Positions 1 through 10,562 of a stretch of DNA of 64,000 bases are shown in pieces; the first letter of the stretch is position 1, and the number at the start of each line of letters is the position of its first letter. The stretch is from the NCBI GenBank assembly GCA_947683425.1, contig CANTUQ010000078.1, forward strand, positions 4,185,001 to 4,249,000, given 5' to 3'. A model generated the notes under the pieces. That model saw only the letters and a program-made list of their open reading frames with translations. It had not been told where the DNA came from and searched no databases. The DNA comes from Excoecaria cochinchinensis. Lineage: Eukaryota; Streptophyta; Magnoliopsida; Malpighiales; Euphorbiaceae. The position numbers and the translations under genes were made by a program.

Positions 1-395
1 ACAAAATATATCTCGAACACACCCTAGATTTAAACTATTAAAATTTTGAAAAATTAAATATTAAGCAAAGATTGATAGTAAGTCAAACAGATCAACTCAA
101 AACCAATCCAAATGGATAGGATCGGATAACAACTTTTTTGACCTCTTTTTTATATAAATTTTATTTTTTTATTTTTTCAATTTTTAGGATCAATTGGATA
201 TTTATGATGTTTTTCTAAGAAAAATTATATATTTTTTAAAAAAATTAGTTTTTTTTTTGGCAAATTGTATAAGTTATCTATACTTTATATTCATAAATTT
301 GTTTGCTACAAATTGGTTGTTTATTTATTTAACTGTAATTTTGTTGTAGCTAATTACAAGTCTAATTTTTTAAAAAAATATATATACTTAATTAT
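1..395. other. AT-rich flank without a gene
   Basis: No coding region is convincing here. The stretch is AT-rich with T and A runs and ends in the 5-base target site ATTAT (391-395), which is repeated right after the first retrotransposon (10563-10567). It is therefore the left half of the original insertion site. Confidence 0.7.
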
Positions 396-850
396 TGATA
401 ACACAGCAAATATCATTTGCTTTAAAGCCCATTCAGCCGGCCCACTCAACTGGCAAGGCCCAAGGCCTAACAACCAAGAGTAGCAGACGCGCGCTCCTAG
501 GCAGCGCACACGCCTGATCGGCTGATGTGACCGCCAGTCCCACAAGGCAGTGCCCATGCCTACCACCTGCTCCCTTTCATGTCGCCGAATACCTACTCTA
601 ACAGCCAGTAATCACTCCCCAGGCACTCAAGTGCCCCTCAATCATCTTATATAAATAGCCTAGCCAACGATGGCACCAGGTATTGAATCTCCAACATTCT
701 ATCTCTAAAAGCACTTTCTCTCTCTAAAGCTACTAACTTAAGCTTCGAAGTGCTTACGCCTGGTCCGACCGGGCACCTCTCATTGCAGGATTTTCTCATC
801 CGATCGGCTCGCCTTCTCTCCTTCAGATAAAGATTTCCTAGGCTTTATCA
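396..850 (+). repeat. 5' LTR of the Tat element
   Basis: 455 bp, TG...CA ends, with a TATA box at 648-657. Compared with the 3' LTR it carries about 13 extra bases near 433-445 (an added CATTCAGCCGGCC-like segment) and lacks about 14 bases near 540. The LTRs have therefore diverged by indels as well as substitutions, and the insertion is not very recent. Confidence 0.95.
648..657 (+). promoter_or_regulatory. TATA box of the 5' LTR
   Basis: TATATAAATA lies about 200 bp before the LTR end, the usual place for the U3 core promoter. The matching site in the 3' LTR is ATATAAATAG at 10361-10370. Confidence 0.7.
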
Positions 851-852
851 TT

Positions 853-870
853 TGGTGCTTTCATTGAGAG
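853..870 (+). other. Primer binding site of the Tat element
   Basis: TGGTGCTTTCATTGAGAG starts two bases after the LTR and begins with TGG, the complement of a tRNA CCA end. The same string is familiar after LTRs of plant gypsy elements. I cannot name the tRNA with certainty. Confidence 0.7.
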
Positions 871-907
871 CATAGTGAACTCATGATCCAACGAGAACAC
901 TACCCCT

Positions 908-2500
908 ATGGACCTTGATCATGACGATAATGTTCGTGCCAGATCAGGCACCTCGAGAAGGAGGGAAGGGCCCATCAGGTCCCCTACGAGGACCAACCTC
1001 CTTCCCGAATTCAATGATGCCACTCTGAGGCAACCTGAGGATACCCCTGTCACTGTGAGAGACATGCGCGCTATTCTCAGTGATTTTACCAAGAGCATCG
1101 TCCAAACGCTCAAGAAGGGTAAAATGCCAGCTACTTCTGAAAGAGCCCAAGAGGAGTACCTCGCCGGCGAAGACTTCAGAAGGAATAAAAATAAGGGAAT
1201 CATCATTAATGAGCCTCGAGCTCAGGGAGCTCGAAAAAGTGCGGTCAGAACCCCGGGAAGGTATGACAAGGGGAAGCAGATGATGTCCACAAATAGGTGT
1301 TCCCCTTACACCAGCAGGTCCGCTACTCCCTCCATAAGGGATGACTTGTCCTATATGTGCACTCCAAGCTGCAGTCACATGAGAAAGCACAAAGACGAGT
1401 CCACCGCTACGACCCTGAGTAAAGAGGATCAATGGCTCAAGCAGAAACTCAAGCAGCTTGGCTTCCTTGCGCCTAAGAAAGGTGCCTTCGAAGGGAACAC
1501 GTGCGGGAATATTGCCTCCCCATTTTGCAGAGAAATCACTGACGCTGAGCTCCCTCCCAGGTGGAGAGATGTGGTCATGGAAAGGTACACGGGTAAGACC
1601 GATCCTACCACTCACTTGGCTGAGTATTTGACCAAGGTTCAGGTCTACACCTATGATGAAAGGATAGCCTGTAGGGTTTTCCCTACCACTTTGGGAGGAG
1701 ATGCATTGACATGGTTCCACGAGCTGCCTCTGGGATCCATCACATCGTTCAGACAGCTGAAGGAGCTGTTCACCACGAGGTTCATCGTACAAACGCGCGC
1801 GCCTAAGACGGTGAATGACTTATGTAACCTTTACCAAAGGACCGATGAAAGTCTGCGAGACTACATCGATAGGTTTCAGGCTACCATGTCTGAGGTGAGA
1901 AACGTCAGTGTGGAGATGGCGACTAATGCCTTAACAGGGGGCATCACTGACCGTCCACTGTTCGAATCACTCACAACAAGACCCCCATCCAGCTTTGTTG
2001 AACTCATGGAGAGGGTTAGACAACACATCCAATTGGATGACGCCCTTAGGTCCAACAGGGGAAGAAGGACCAGCGTATTGGACCGCTTGCAATATCCGAA
2101 CGGTCGCTCTTCTCACAGAGCTTCTACCCCCGATCGGACAGCTAGAGGCCAAGACGGAGCTGCCAGTTCCAGAAATTCAGACCAGACGAAAGGGTCGGGA
2201 TGAGACCGGACTAGGCATTCAGACGATCGGCCTGAAAGGACATACACCACCCTCAATGCCACTCCGACCACGATGCTAATGTGGATAAAAGAGAAGCACC
2301 GCCAAGTCAACTGGCCCAGGGACCTGTCCGAAAGGAGAAGGGTTGTGAGGGATCCGAATAAGTACTGCGAATTCCACATAGACGTCAGTCATTTAACCGA
2401 CGAGTGCACTTCGCTCAAAAAGGAGATTGAAAGGCTAATACGCCGCGGAGCCCTCAAAAAGTTTATAGGCCCGGCCAGAGGGGACAATCCCTATAGATAG
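908..2500 (+). pseudogene. gag of the Tat element, with in-frame stops
   Basis: The first 431 codons are open (908-2203). They hold a basic N-terminal region, then the retrotransposon gag (capsid) domain at about residues 215-375, recognisable by the DALTWFHELP and SLRDYIDRFQ motifs. A TGA at 2201 interrupts the frame. The same frame continues to 2500 with a C/H-rich region (YCEFHIDVSHLTDEC) typical of Tat gag C-termini, where a zinc knuckle would be. A TAG at 2498 is the second interruption. The product would form the virus-like particle that packages the element RNA. The start at 908 is the first ATG after the primer site that opens the long frame. Confidence 0.88.
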
Positions 2501-3163
2501 TCGAAGCCTCGAAGGGACGATCCTGACTCAGACGACGATGAGATCAGGAACCCAAAAAATGCTGACCCAGGCAGGCCATATGCCGGGGTGATAAATGTGA
2601 TCACCGGAGGATCATCTTACGGAGAGGATTTCTCCAGAAAAAGAAAGGGGAAGGGTGTCTACCTCTCCCGCCAGGCCGAGCAACCTGCCTCAGTCACCAT
2701 ATCCAGCGAAGACGCTCGAATTAATAACTTCAATGTTAAAAGAATTATGGTGGACAATGGCAGTGCTGTCAACGTTTTAACTCTCTAGGCTTACCGAGCG
2801 ATGGGACTCCCGATCGGAGAGCTGAAGCCGAATGCCACGCCACTGATTGGGCTGGGCAACACTACTATCCTGGTAGCGGGATCGGTATAGCTCTTTGTCG
2901 AGCTAGGCCAAGATGCAATAGCTCACGCATGTAAGGTAATTTTTATGGTCATTGACATGACTTTTTTCTATAATGCCATCTTTGGCAGGCCATTGCTCTT
3001 CCAGACCGGAGCCGTTACCTCCATCGGCTACATGGTGATGAAGATCCCAACCACAGGAGGCGTCGCCATCTTGAGAGGCGACCAAAAGGCATTCCGAGAG
3101 GCTTATATCAGCATGATAAAGCAACAGAGAGAAGCAATGGTCGTAGAGCCCGGCCTCGAGTAG
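2501..3163 (+). pseudogene. Aspartic protease region of the Tat polyprotein
   Basis: It continues the gag frame. The protease motif appears as VDNGSAVNVL near 2750-2780, where the family usually has a D-T/S-G triad, so the centre reads DNG, a likely loss of activity. Stops at 2786 (TAG), 2887 (TAG) and 3161 (TAG) all lie in the same frame, which is otherwise continuous from gag to RT. The sequence between the stops still reads as Tat polyprotein, for example the FYNAIFGRPLL stretch around 2965-3000. The original function is cleavage of the gag-pol polyprotein. Confidence 0.8.
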
Positions 3164-3187
3164 ACAGAGCAGGCGAAAAGGCCCAGG

Positions 3188-4231
3188 ATGGACCCTGCCG
3201 AGGAGATAAAAATGAAGGCGCTAAATAAAGGAAAAAATGTTCAAGTAGGGACCAGCATGGATAAAGAAACGGAAGAGGCTATCATGCAGGTCTTGACGAT
3301 AAATCAAGCGACCTTCGCCTGGAAGCCAGAAGACATCCCTGGCATAGACCCCAAGGTGATCACCCACAAGTTGAATGTGGACCCAAACTATCCTTCGGTC
3401 CGACAAAAGCTAAGGAGGCATGCACCCGACCGGAGGAAGTTCATTTCAGAAGAGGTGGATAGGCTACTTAAGACCGGAATAATCCGAGAGGTAGACTATC
3501 TTGAGTGGCTAGCAAACGTGGTTCTGGTTAAGAAAAAGTCAGGCAAGCTGCGGATGTGCGTAGATTTTACTGACCTCAATAAGGCATGTCCCAAGGACAG
3601 CTATCCCCTGCCCAGCATAGAGCAGTTGGTGGACGCCACCGCAGACCACGCCATTTACTCTCTTCTCGATGCATACGCCGGCTACCACCAAATCGTGATG
3701 TGGCTCCTGGATCAGGAGAAAACCAGCTTCATTACAGATGATGGGACCTTTTGCTACAAGGTAATGCCGTTTGGCCTAAAGAATGCTGGGGCCACGTATC
3801 AGCATCTTATGAACAAGATCTTCAAAGACCAGATTGGGCAGAATGTCGAGGTCTACGTAGATGACATGATCGTCAAAAGCCGAAGCCCCAAGCAACACCC
3901 TATCGATCTGGCAAAAGTTTTTGACACTCTGAACAAATTCCAGATGAAACTCAATCCCGAGAAGTGCGTCTTTGGGGTACCATCAGGAAAGTTTTTAGGA
4001 TTCCTAGTCTCCCAGAGAGGGATTGAGGCCAATCCGGAAAAAATCAGAGTTATCCTCGAGATGCAATCCCCCAGGAACATAAAAGATGTCCAAAAGTTAA
4101 ACGGAAGGATAACAGCCTTAGGACGATTCATCTCCTCCTCAGCCAAGCGCTGCACTCCTTTCTTCAAGAAGCTGAGGAAGAGTGAAACCTTCGTCTGGGA
4201 GAAGACTGCCAGCAAGCCTTCGAAGAGCTGA
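3188..4231 (+). pseudogene. Reverse transcriptase domain of the Tat element
   Basis: 347 codons in the gag frame. The RT motifs run in order: KKKSGKLRMCVDFTDLNKAC, SLLDAYAGYHQI with a catalytic Asp, FCYKVMPFGLKNAGATYQ and the catalytic YVDDMIV box. They are followed by the connection region (FLGFLVSQRGIEANPEKI). The catalytic aspartates are intact. The frame ends at a TGA (4229) only because of a frameshift near 4197-4203: the RNase H continues in another frame from QQAFEELKAFL. The RT copies element RNA into cDNA in the cytoplasmic particle. Confidence 0.92.
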
Positions 4232-4680
4232 AGGCGTTCCTCACCAACCCACAGCTGCTTAGCCGGCCAGTACCAGGTGAAAATCTGTACCTCTATTTAG
4301 CCACCTCTAAGGAAGCTGTTGCAGGTGCCTTAGTCCGAGAAGAAGGAACTCAACAGCTACCCGTGTACTACGTCAATGAAGTACTTAGAGGTGCGGATCT
4401 AAGAAAGGGACCTGTTAAGCAGCTCATTATCGCCCTCATGATGTGTGCGAGGAAGCTGAGACCGTATTTCGAGGCGCACACAATTATTGTCCGATCGGGT
4501 CACCCCCTTAGAAAGATTCTCCAGACGCCCGATCTGGAAGGCAAAATGGTGGGATGGGCAATTAAGCTACAGTCCTGGGATGTCAGATACGAGCCCAGAA
4601 AGGCGATAGAGGCCCAGGCTTTGGCAGATTTCATTGCTGAATTTGAGGGTGAGGAACCACAGAGTCAGCCCAAGCTATAA
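4204..4680 (+). pseudogene. First (gypsy-type) RNase H domain of the Tat element
   Basis: This reads in the frame shifted relative to RT. Recognisable parts are the tether around ENLYLYLATSKEAVAGALV, VYYVNEVLRGADLR, ARKLRPYFEAHTI and a C-terminal QALADFIAEF. The stretch after the ADLR motif reads KGPVKQL, where the family has an acidic catalytic residue, so activity was probably already lost. That fits the known degeneration of this domain when a second RNase H is present. It ends at TAA (4678). Confidence 0.85.
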
Positions 4681-4689
4681 AATTGGGAA

Positions 4690-5514
4690 ATGATGGTAGA
4701 CGGCGCAGCAAACAACTCTCAAGGAGGTGTAGGCATAGTAATAAAAGGCCCCCTGGGCATCACAATAAGGTACGCAATAAAACTCAATTTTAAAGCTTCC
4801 AATAATGTAGCAAAGTACGAGGCGCTCCTTCAAGGGCTGAGACTGCTCCACGCCATCCGACCGGAGTCAGTAGCCATCAGGAGTGACTCCCAATTGGTAA
4901 CCAGTCAGGTCTTGGGGACCTTCGAAGCCCGAGAAGCCACCATGATCCAGTACCTAGCCAAAGTTAAAGCTACCTTCGCAAAACTCGAGGAAACTGGGTC
5001 AGAATGGGTGCTCCAGAAAGTCCCAAGAGACCAAACAGCAGAAGCCGATCGGCTAGCAAAGATGTCTGCCTCTGAACAAAGTGTTATAGAGGAAAACATT
5101 TCCGTTGTCGACCAGACTTCCTCCTCCCTGGACGAGCCGGAGATGATGGAGATCGACCAAGAGGATAAAACCTGGATGAGCCCAATCAAGCAGTACCTCC
5201 AGACAGGTCGGCTGCCCGAGGACAAAGATGAAGCTCGAAAGGTATCACGAAAATCCCTTAATTACTCAATCATTAACTATGATTTGTACAAGAAAGTTTT
5301 CAGCCACCCTTGGCTCAAATGCATAACGGAGGAAGAGGGAGATTACATCCTCCAAGAACTCCACGAAGGTATATGCGGAGCACACGAGGCAAGCAGAGCT
5401 ATGGCGAGAAAAGCCCTCCAGACGGGATACTACTGGCCCAGCATGCTCAAAGATGCCCAAGAAAAAGTGAGAAGGTGCCCGCAATGCCAGGTACATGGGA
5501 GGATCATAAGGTAG
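4690..5514 (+). pseudogene. Second (archaeal-type) RNase H and integrase zinc finger
   Basis: 274 codons in the same frame as the first RNase H. The RNase H residues are visible: MVDGAANNSQGG with the first Asp, YEALLQGL with Glu, IRSDSQLV with Asp, and a C-terminal ADRLAKM with Asp. The N-terminal integrase HHCC finger follows at about residues 220-265 (ELHEGICGAHEA then CPQCQ). An extra RNase H of this type downstream of the gypsy one is diagnostic of the Tat clade. A TAG at 5512 separates it from the integrase core in the same frame. Confidence 0.9.
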
Positions 5515-6408
5515 CATAGAGCAGACCAACAACTGATCGGAATTGCTTGGCCTTTCGATCAGTGGGGGCTGGACATCCTGGGACCTTTTTCCCAAGGCAA
5601 AAAGCAGATGAATTTTCTCATAGTAGCGGTAGACCACTTCTCCAAATGGATTGAGGCTGAACCTGCAGCCACTATCACAGCCAAGAGGGTCAAGAGCTTC
5701 GCTTGGAAAAATATCATCTGCAGGTATGGCTTACCCAATGTCTTTATTGCAGATAATGGCAAGCAGTTCGACAGCTCCACTTTCAGAAACTTTTGCCAAG
5801 GCCTGAACATCAAATTAAAGTTCACGTCAGTCGCTCATCCCTAAAGCAACGGAATGGCTGAGGTCTCCAATCGGACCATCCTCGAAGGGTTAAAAAAGCG
5901 GCTGGGTGAAGCAAAAGGCAACTGGACTGAAGAACTACAGAGTGTCCTATGGACGTACAGAACTTCGCCCAGGACAGGCACTCATCAAACGCCATTCTCC
6001 CTTGTCTACGGCTCCGAAGCAATGATACCTGTGGAGGTCGGCCTTCCCTCAAACCGATCGGCGCTCTACTCCGAACAGAAGAATGCTCAAGAAAGACGCC
6101 AAGACTTAGATCTGATAGAAGGAAAGAGGGAGGATGCCTACACCAAGATCGCTGCCTATAAGCAAAGAGTTGCCAGGTACCACAATGCTAAAGTGAGGTC
6201 AAGAACTTTCAACGTCGGTGATCTGGTGCTCAGAAAGGCAGACTTAGGCTCGAGAAATGCTGGGGTGGGCAAGCTAATGCCAAATTGGGAGGGGCCCTAT
6301 GAGGTCTCCAAAGTCTTAAGCACGAGCACTTATAGGCTCCGAACTGTAGAAGGGCAAGATGTCACCAAAAGCTGGAATGTGGAAGTACTCAAAAAGTACC
6401 ATCTCTAA
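5515..6408 (+). pseudogene. Integrase core and C-terminal domain of the Tat element
   Basis: It continues the frame of the previous domain through one TAA at 5842. The catalytic triad is visible: Asp in WGLDILGPF, Asp in IADNGKQFD and Glu in GMAEVSNRT, with typical D,D-35-E spacing. The C-terminal part has the GPY/F-like NWEGPYEV motif and ends with KKYHL at 6408, the usual end of Tat pol. The stop at 5842 falls in HP-SNG, two codons from the conserved catalytic segment. Integrase inserts the cDNA into the chromosome and makes the 5-bp duplication seen here. Confidence 0.9.
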
Positions 6409-7116
6409 TAATGTATTAGAACTTGGCGATTGCCTATTTAATAAAGAGGTTCTTTCTTTCACACTTGTTCAAATTATGCATGATATACAACTTATACGCT
6501 AGGCTTGATGTCCTTCCCAAGCTGAAAAAGCCAAAGTGTTTGCGTTATGGAGGATCTTACCTCCCTAGCTCCATTATGCAATTTTTATGCAGCTTTACGA
6601 GCATCACCTAGCTCGATTATGCAACCTTTATGCAACTTTATGAGTATTGTCTAAACTCGATCATGCAATTTTCATGCAACTCTACGAGTATTGCTCAGCC
6701 CGATTATGCAATTTTTATGCAACTTGAAGGGCTCATGCACCAGGTTCGACATCTGCTCCGAACCAAAAATGCAAAGCGCAAGGGTCGGGTGGCTCATCCG
6801 CTAAGTCGGATACCCTGATCCAAAATTGTGCGGACCATCCCGATCCGATAGGATCGACGATGCTCCCAGTCCAGATCGAGCCAAGCGGCCACTGGATTTA
6901 AAGATTACTCCAATTCAGGAAGTACACAACTTTATTGAATTATTTCACAATAGCAAGTTATATACACTTTAGTGAACTTTGCAAATTTTCATGCAATTTT
7001 TTCAGAAATTTGCGAATGCATGGTCAAAATCCCAACTTACGCAAAACAAAGTTAAAAGGCGAAGAATATTATTATTCATTGAAAAAGGATAACAAAAACA
7101 TTATACAACTTCTATT
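6409..7116 (+). other. Non-coding spacer after pol
   Basis: About 700 bp between the pol stop and the antisense gene. It contains the 43-bp tandem repeat (6565-6736) and otherwise shows no convincing coding region. Confidence 0.7.
6565..6736. repeat. 43-bp tandem repeat, four copies
   Basis: Units start at 6565, 6608, 6651 and 6694, an exact 43-bp step. Each unit contains ATTATGCAA...TTATGCA followed by CGAGTATTG-like sequence. Short tandem arrays just after pol are known in Tat/Ogre elements and can seed satellites. Confidence 0.85.
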
Positions 7117-8229
7117 CTAAGTTTCTATATCTACAATCTCTATTGAGTCAGGAGGCTCGGAAGGCGTCTCTACAATTTGAGCGGGTAAGGACTGGCAAAG
7201 GTCGGCAGCGGACTGAGAAGGATCAGCCACCCCTTTGGAGACAGCCTCGGCTGGCGGAGGCACGATGGCTTCGGCCTCTGGTGGTGCGTCTCTCTGAGCC
7301 TGGGGCGAAGAGACCTGCTCGAAAGCTCCCTCTCTAGGAGCATCTCCTTCATCGTCACTAGATGGCGGATCGGGCAAAGCTGTAGGGTCCTCCATCCAGT
7401 TGAGATCGACATCAGGGAAGTGCTTCCCAGCTTCATGGATTAGCCGCGATAGCAACTTCGCCTGAGCCTCACCCATTTGATCAAGTAGTTGCTCTTCCCG
7501 AGAAGTGAGTCCCTCTTCATGCTTCCTCGCCCAGGTTGCCTCCTTGTTCGCCAGAGTGGCGCGAAGAAGATCAGACTCTGCCACAGCTTGATCTCTCTCC
7601 TCCAGAGCCTTAGCCTTTTCAGCGCTGAAAGTTTTGCACTCGCTGCCCAGCCTGGTCGCCTCTGCCTCAAATTTTTGGCACTGAGCACTATTGGCTGTCA
7701 GGCGTGCCACTTCACCCTTCAGACGATCGGACTCAGTGAGCCTCAATTTTAGCTCCTCGGCATGGCGACTGGCCTCTCTCCTAGCGACCACCACCTCCTC
7801 CCGAAGGCCGAAAACCTCCTTTTGAAGACTAGCCACCTCCAGGCGAAGTGTGGAGTTCTCTTGGTGGGCGGAGTCCCGTTGAGCGGCAGCTTCTCCTCTT
7901 GCCTTCCCAGCCTCCCTTGCCCTAGCCTCAGCAAGGCCACCGATGCCATGTAGGCGCTGGCCCCTTCTAATCAGCTGTAAAAGAGAAAGAACAGCCTCAA
8001 ACAAGAGAAGAATTTTCCATAAGAGGCAACAACAATCAAGCTGGCTAAGTCTTACCTCCAAAACTTGCTGATTGAACATGCTCCACTCCCGAGTGAGCGA
8101 ACTAGGGTCTCCCATGACTTTGAAGTCCTCCTCTTGGAGAATACCCCGACAGAGATAACTGGCAACTGATTTGTTGCTCGTTGACCAGTTATTGCCAAAG
8201 TTCTCCTTCAAGAAGTCCTGCAATGGCAC
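7117..8229 (-). pseudogene. Antisense extra ORF, coiled-coil 3' part
   Basis: On the minus strand, from about 8229 down to 7117. Residues about 100-245 form a long coiled coil rich in Glu, Ala, Arg and Lys (LRLEVASLQKEVFGLREEV and similar heptads), followed by an acidic and proline-rich tail. The segment 8055-7975 looks like a retained intron: minus-strand GAG|GTAAG at its start and TTACAG at its end, 81 nt, which keeps the frame. Upstream of 8229 the frame is broken by a TGA. Together with 8515-9583 it forms one antisense gene. Antisense extra ORFs of this kind are known in Tat retrotransposons; the function is unknown. Confidence 0.7.
7975..8055 (-). other. Candidate intron in the antisense ORF
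   Basis: 81 nt with GT at 8055-8054 (GAG|GTAAG) and AG at 7976-7975 (TTTACAG), preceded by a pyrimidine-rich tract. Translation across it gives a hydrophobic stretch (LDCCCLLWKILLLFEAVLSLL) unlike its charged surroundings, as expected of intron sequence. Confidence 0.6.
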
Positions 8230-8839
8230 AGGTCGCCTATCCGTTCATCGAGGTGGATCGCTCGACATGACGGCTTTACCCTTGTTGGCTGTAGTAGCCT
8301 ATCTTTTGGAGGTCTCCTCAGCCTGCCTCCTCTCGGCCTCAGACGATCGGGTTACCGTCTCCCTCAAACTTGTAGATCGGGAAGAGAGACGTCCCCAGAC
8401 CTTTCTTCCTCCTCCTCCGGCTCATTCCCAAGAATAACTCTCCGTCGGCGGGGGGGCTGATCTACTACTTTAGGACCACTGACCGAAAGAGCTGTACTGA
8501 CTAGAGTTGGCGGTTTAAGGTCGCAGCGGCTGTTGAGGGAGGAGCGACAGAGATCGGGATGGCAACGAGCGGGACACCGAAAGTAACGCTCTGCCGCAGT
8601 TTTTACACCTCAGAGGCAGGCAAGAGCTTTCGCCTCTTCCTCTCCTCTTTGGCTTTCTGTTCAGCCTCCCTCTTGGCAACAGCCCGGCCAAGGATGCGCT
8701 GGGACATGTCATTTCCACCAGCCATTTCAGCTGCAAACAGAAAATAACAAGATAAGTTTCTCAGATCAAAAATTCATGCCTCATATAAATTGAATGCAAT
8801 GCATGATTGATGCATGATGACAATGTTTTCTCCTCGATC
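8230..8839 (-). pseudogene. Antisense extra ORF, middle part, broken
   Basis: Minus-strand frames here are short but coherent. 8736-8600 encodes an A/K/E/R-rich segment (RILGRAVAKREAEQKAKEER) ending in KLLPASEV before a stop. Further down a P/S-rich linker reads in other frames. The stretch 8750-8839 between this and the N-terminal ORF is probably an intron: minus-strand sequence near 8732 has a TTGCAG 3' splice-like site. I read it as linker exons of the antisense gene, damaged by stops and frameshifts. Confidence 0.5.
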
Positions 8840-9583
8840 CTAATGCTCACGTTCTGCATCCTCAGCGTCTTCGAAGCTGGAAGAGCCAAACAGCGTAGTC
8901 AGGAAAAAGCTAGACTGATAGGGCTCTCCATGCCTGCTCACGGCATCCATCAGCTTCTTGATATCGCCCTCATACATGGGCTGACCGGCTGCCAGGTCTC
9001 TCAAAATTTTGGCTCTACCCGATCGGGTAAGGCGCACCCTAAATCCGCCCTTCATCCCGACCAGAAAGTATCTCTCCTTGTACCCTTTCATCGAGGTGGG
9101 GATGAACATTAGCTTCTTCTTTGGGTGGCTAGTGAAAAAGTATTCCGTCCAATCGCTCTGACCCGATATGTAGAAGAAATGGGTGAAAAGGTCCAGAGTT
9201 GGCGCCACCCCCTCTATTTTGCAGAGGATCTTAAAGCACGCCACCGACCTCCACCCGTTCGGATGCAACTGATTAGGGGCGATCCCATACCCCTTCAATA
9301 CCGCCATCTCGAAGGCGCCTAGTAGGAACCTCAGGCCTGCATCTAAACTCCAGAGGTGACAAATGAACCACTCGTTGTTATTTCTGCCAAAAGGTCCATC
9401 TGTCACCGCCATCGATTCAGGGTAGGCCGCCACGGATACGTCATCAGGAAAGCCGTATTTGGAGGGGATTTCAGCCACCTCCCTAGCGGACAACCGAGAG
9501 TGTAGCTTAACGGCTGGTTTGTTCTCATACCCATCCAAAAAACTGCTGTCGAGCACTTCACCACTGCTGGAAGCCATCTTCAA
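8840..9583 (-). CDS. Antisense extra ORF, N-terminal 'putative gypsy type transposon' domain
   Basis: 247 open codons on the minus strand with ATG at 9583. The protein contains KYGFPDDVSVAAYP and, about 50 residues on, LGAFEMAVLKGYGIAPNQLH followed by PNGWR. This layout matches the plant family Pfam calls putative gypsy type transposon (PF04195), found as extra or antisense ORFs of Tat elements. It precedes the coiled-coil part (7117-8229), and a TATA box lies on the same strand at 9813-9820. It has no known enzymatic role. The frame is intact over its whole length, unlike pol. Confidence 0.75.
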   Translation of the reverse strand: MKMASSSGEVLDSSFLDGYENKPAVKLHSRLSAREVAEIPSKYGFPDDVSVAAYPESMAVTDGPFGRNNNEWFICHLWSLDAGLRFLLGAFEMAVLKGYGIAPNQLHPNGWRSVACFKILCKIEGVAPTLDLFTHFFYISGQSDWTEYFFTSHPKKKLMFIPTSMKGYKERYFLVGMKGGFRVRLTRSGRAKILRDLAAGQPMYEGDIKKLMDAVSRHGEPYQSSFFLTTLFGSSSFEDAEDAEREH

Positions 9584-9812
9584 TAAGCGAGAAGGGAGAA
9601 AATGTGCAATTATCTAACTTCTAAATGGAGTGGATGCTGACAGAAAGAAAGCAAAAAGCAAAGAGGAAAAATTACTTACTTGATAAAAGGGACTTAAGAA
9701 ATTTGAAGAAGAAGCAAGAGATAATTGCAGAAATCTGGGAGTTGAGAAGGAATTTTGGAAGAGTTTCGTTAAGGACTGCAAAAGTAAAGAAGAAATTCTT
9801 TTTTCTTCCCCC

Positions 9813-9820
9813 TATTTATA
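9813..9820 (-). promoter_or_regulatory. TATA box of the antisense gene
   Basis: Minus strand reads TATAAATAGG here, about 230 bp before the antisense ATG at 9583. This supports a separate internal promoter driving the antisense gene. Confidence 0.55.
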
Positions 9821-10090
9821 AGCCAAAGCTTCCAGAGCAAGCCAACCGTCGTGCCATTAAAAGAGTGCCACGTGTCAAAAGACATTATGGCTGTACGCAG
9901 AACGAAGCGTCGCCCTTGGAGCACGCGCAACATTAAATGGAAACAGCTGTCCAAGCAGGCGCGTCTCTTCAGTGAAAGCGCTTCCCAAATTCAAAAATTC
10001 CGCCAACGCGCGTCTTTGGATCGGAAAAGTTCAGAGCTGATTCCATCCGAACGGACCTACAAAAGGCAAATCCATGCCCGATCGGACCTA

Positions 10091-10106
10091 TTGAGGGGGG
10101 AACAAG
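10091..10106 (+). other. Polypurine tract of the Tat element
   Basis: TTGAGGGGGGAACAAG sits directly before the 3' LTR and would prime plus-strand DNA synthesis. Confidence 0.85.
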
Positions 10107-10562
10107 TGATAACACGACAAATATCATTTGCTTTAAGGCCCACTCAACTGGCAAGGCCCAAGGCCTAACAACCAAAAGTAGCAGACACGAGCTCCTAGGC
10201 AGCGCACACGCCCGATCGGCTGATGTGACCGCCAATCCCATCAGCCGCCTGACACAAGGCAGCGCCCATACCTACCACCTGCTCCCTTTCATGTCGCCGA
10301 ATACCTACTCTGACAGCCAATAATCACTCCCCAAGCACTCAAGTGCCCCTCAATCATCTCATATAAATAGCTCAGCCAACGATGGCACCAGGTATTGAAT
10401 CTCCAACATTCTATCTCTAAAATCACTTTCTCTCTCTAAAGCTACTAACTTAAGTTTCAGAGTGCTTATGTCTGGTCCAACCGGGCACCTCTCATTGCAG
10501 GATTTTCTCATCCGATCGGCTCGCCTTCTCTCCTTCAGATAAAGATTTCCTAGGCTTTATCA
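10107..10562 (+). repeat. 3' LTR of the Tat element
   Basis: 456 bp, TGATAACAC...CTTTATCA, followed by the ATTAT target duplicate at 10563-10567. Confidence 0.95.

Larger units (their letters stand above)
396..10562 (+). mobile_element. Ty3/gypsy Tat-lineage LTR retrotransposon, complete but inactive
   Basis: A 10,167-bp element bounded by LTRs of 455 and 456 bp that begin TGATAACAC and end CTTTATCA. A perfect 5-bp target duplication, ATTAT, flanks it (391-395 and 10563-10567). Internal order on the plus strand is gag, protease, RT, RNase H, a second archaeal-type RNase H, integrase, a 43-bp tandem repeat, then antisense ORFs, polypurine tract and 3' LTR. Two RNase H domains and antisense extra ORFs in the 3' half are known hallmarks of the plant Tat clade. 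The pol frame is broken by many stops and one frameshift, so it cannot make its own polyprotein. Confidence 0.95.

Noticed and set aside
944..1792. 282-codon minus-strand frame opposite gag
   Set aside because: Mirror frame of the GC-richer gag region; no ATG context, domain or splice signal.
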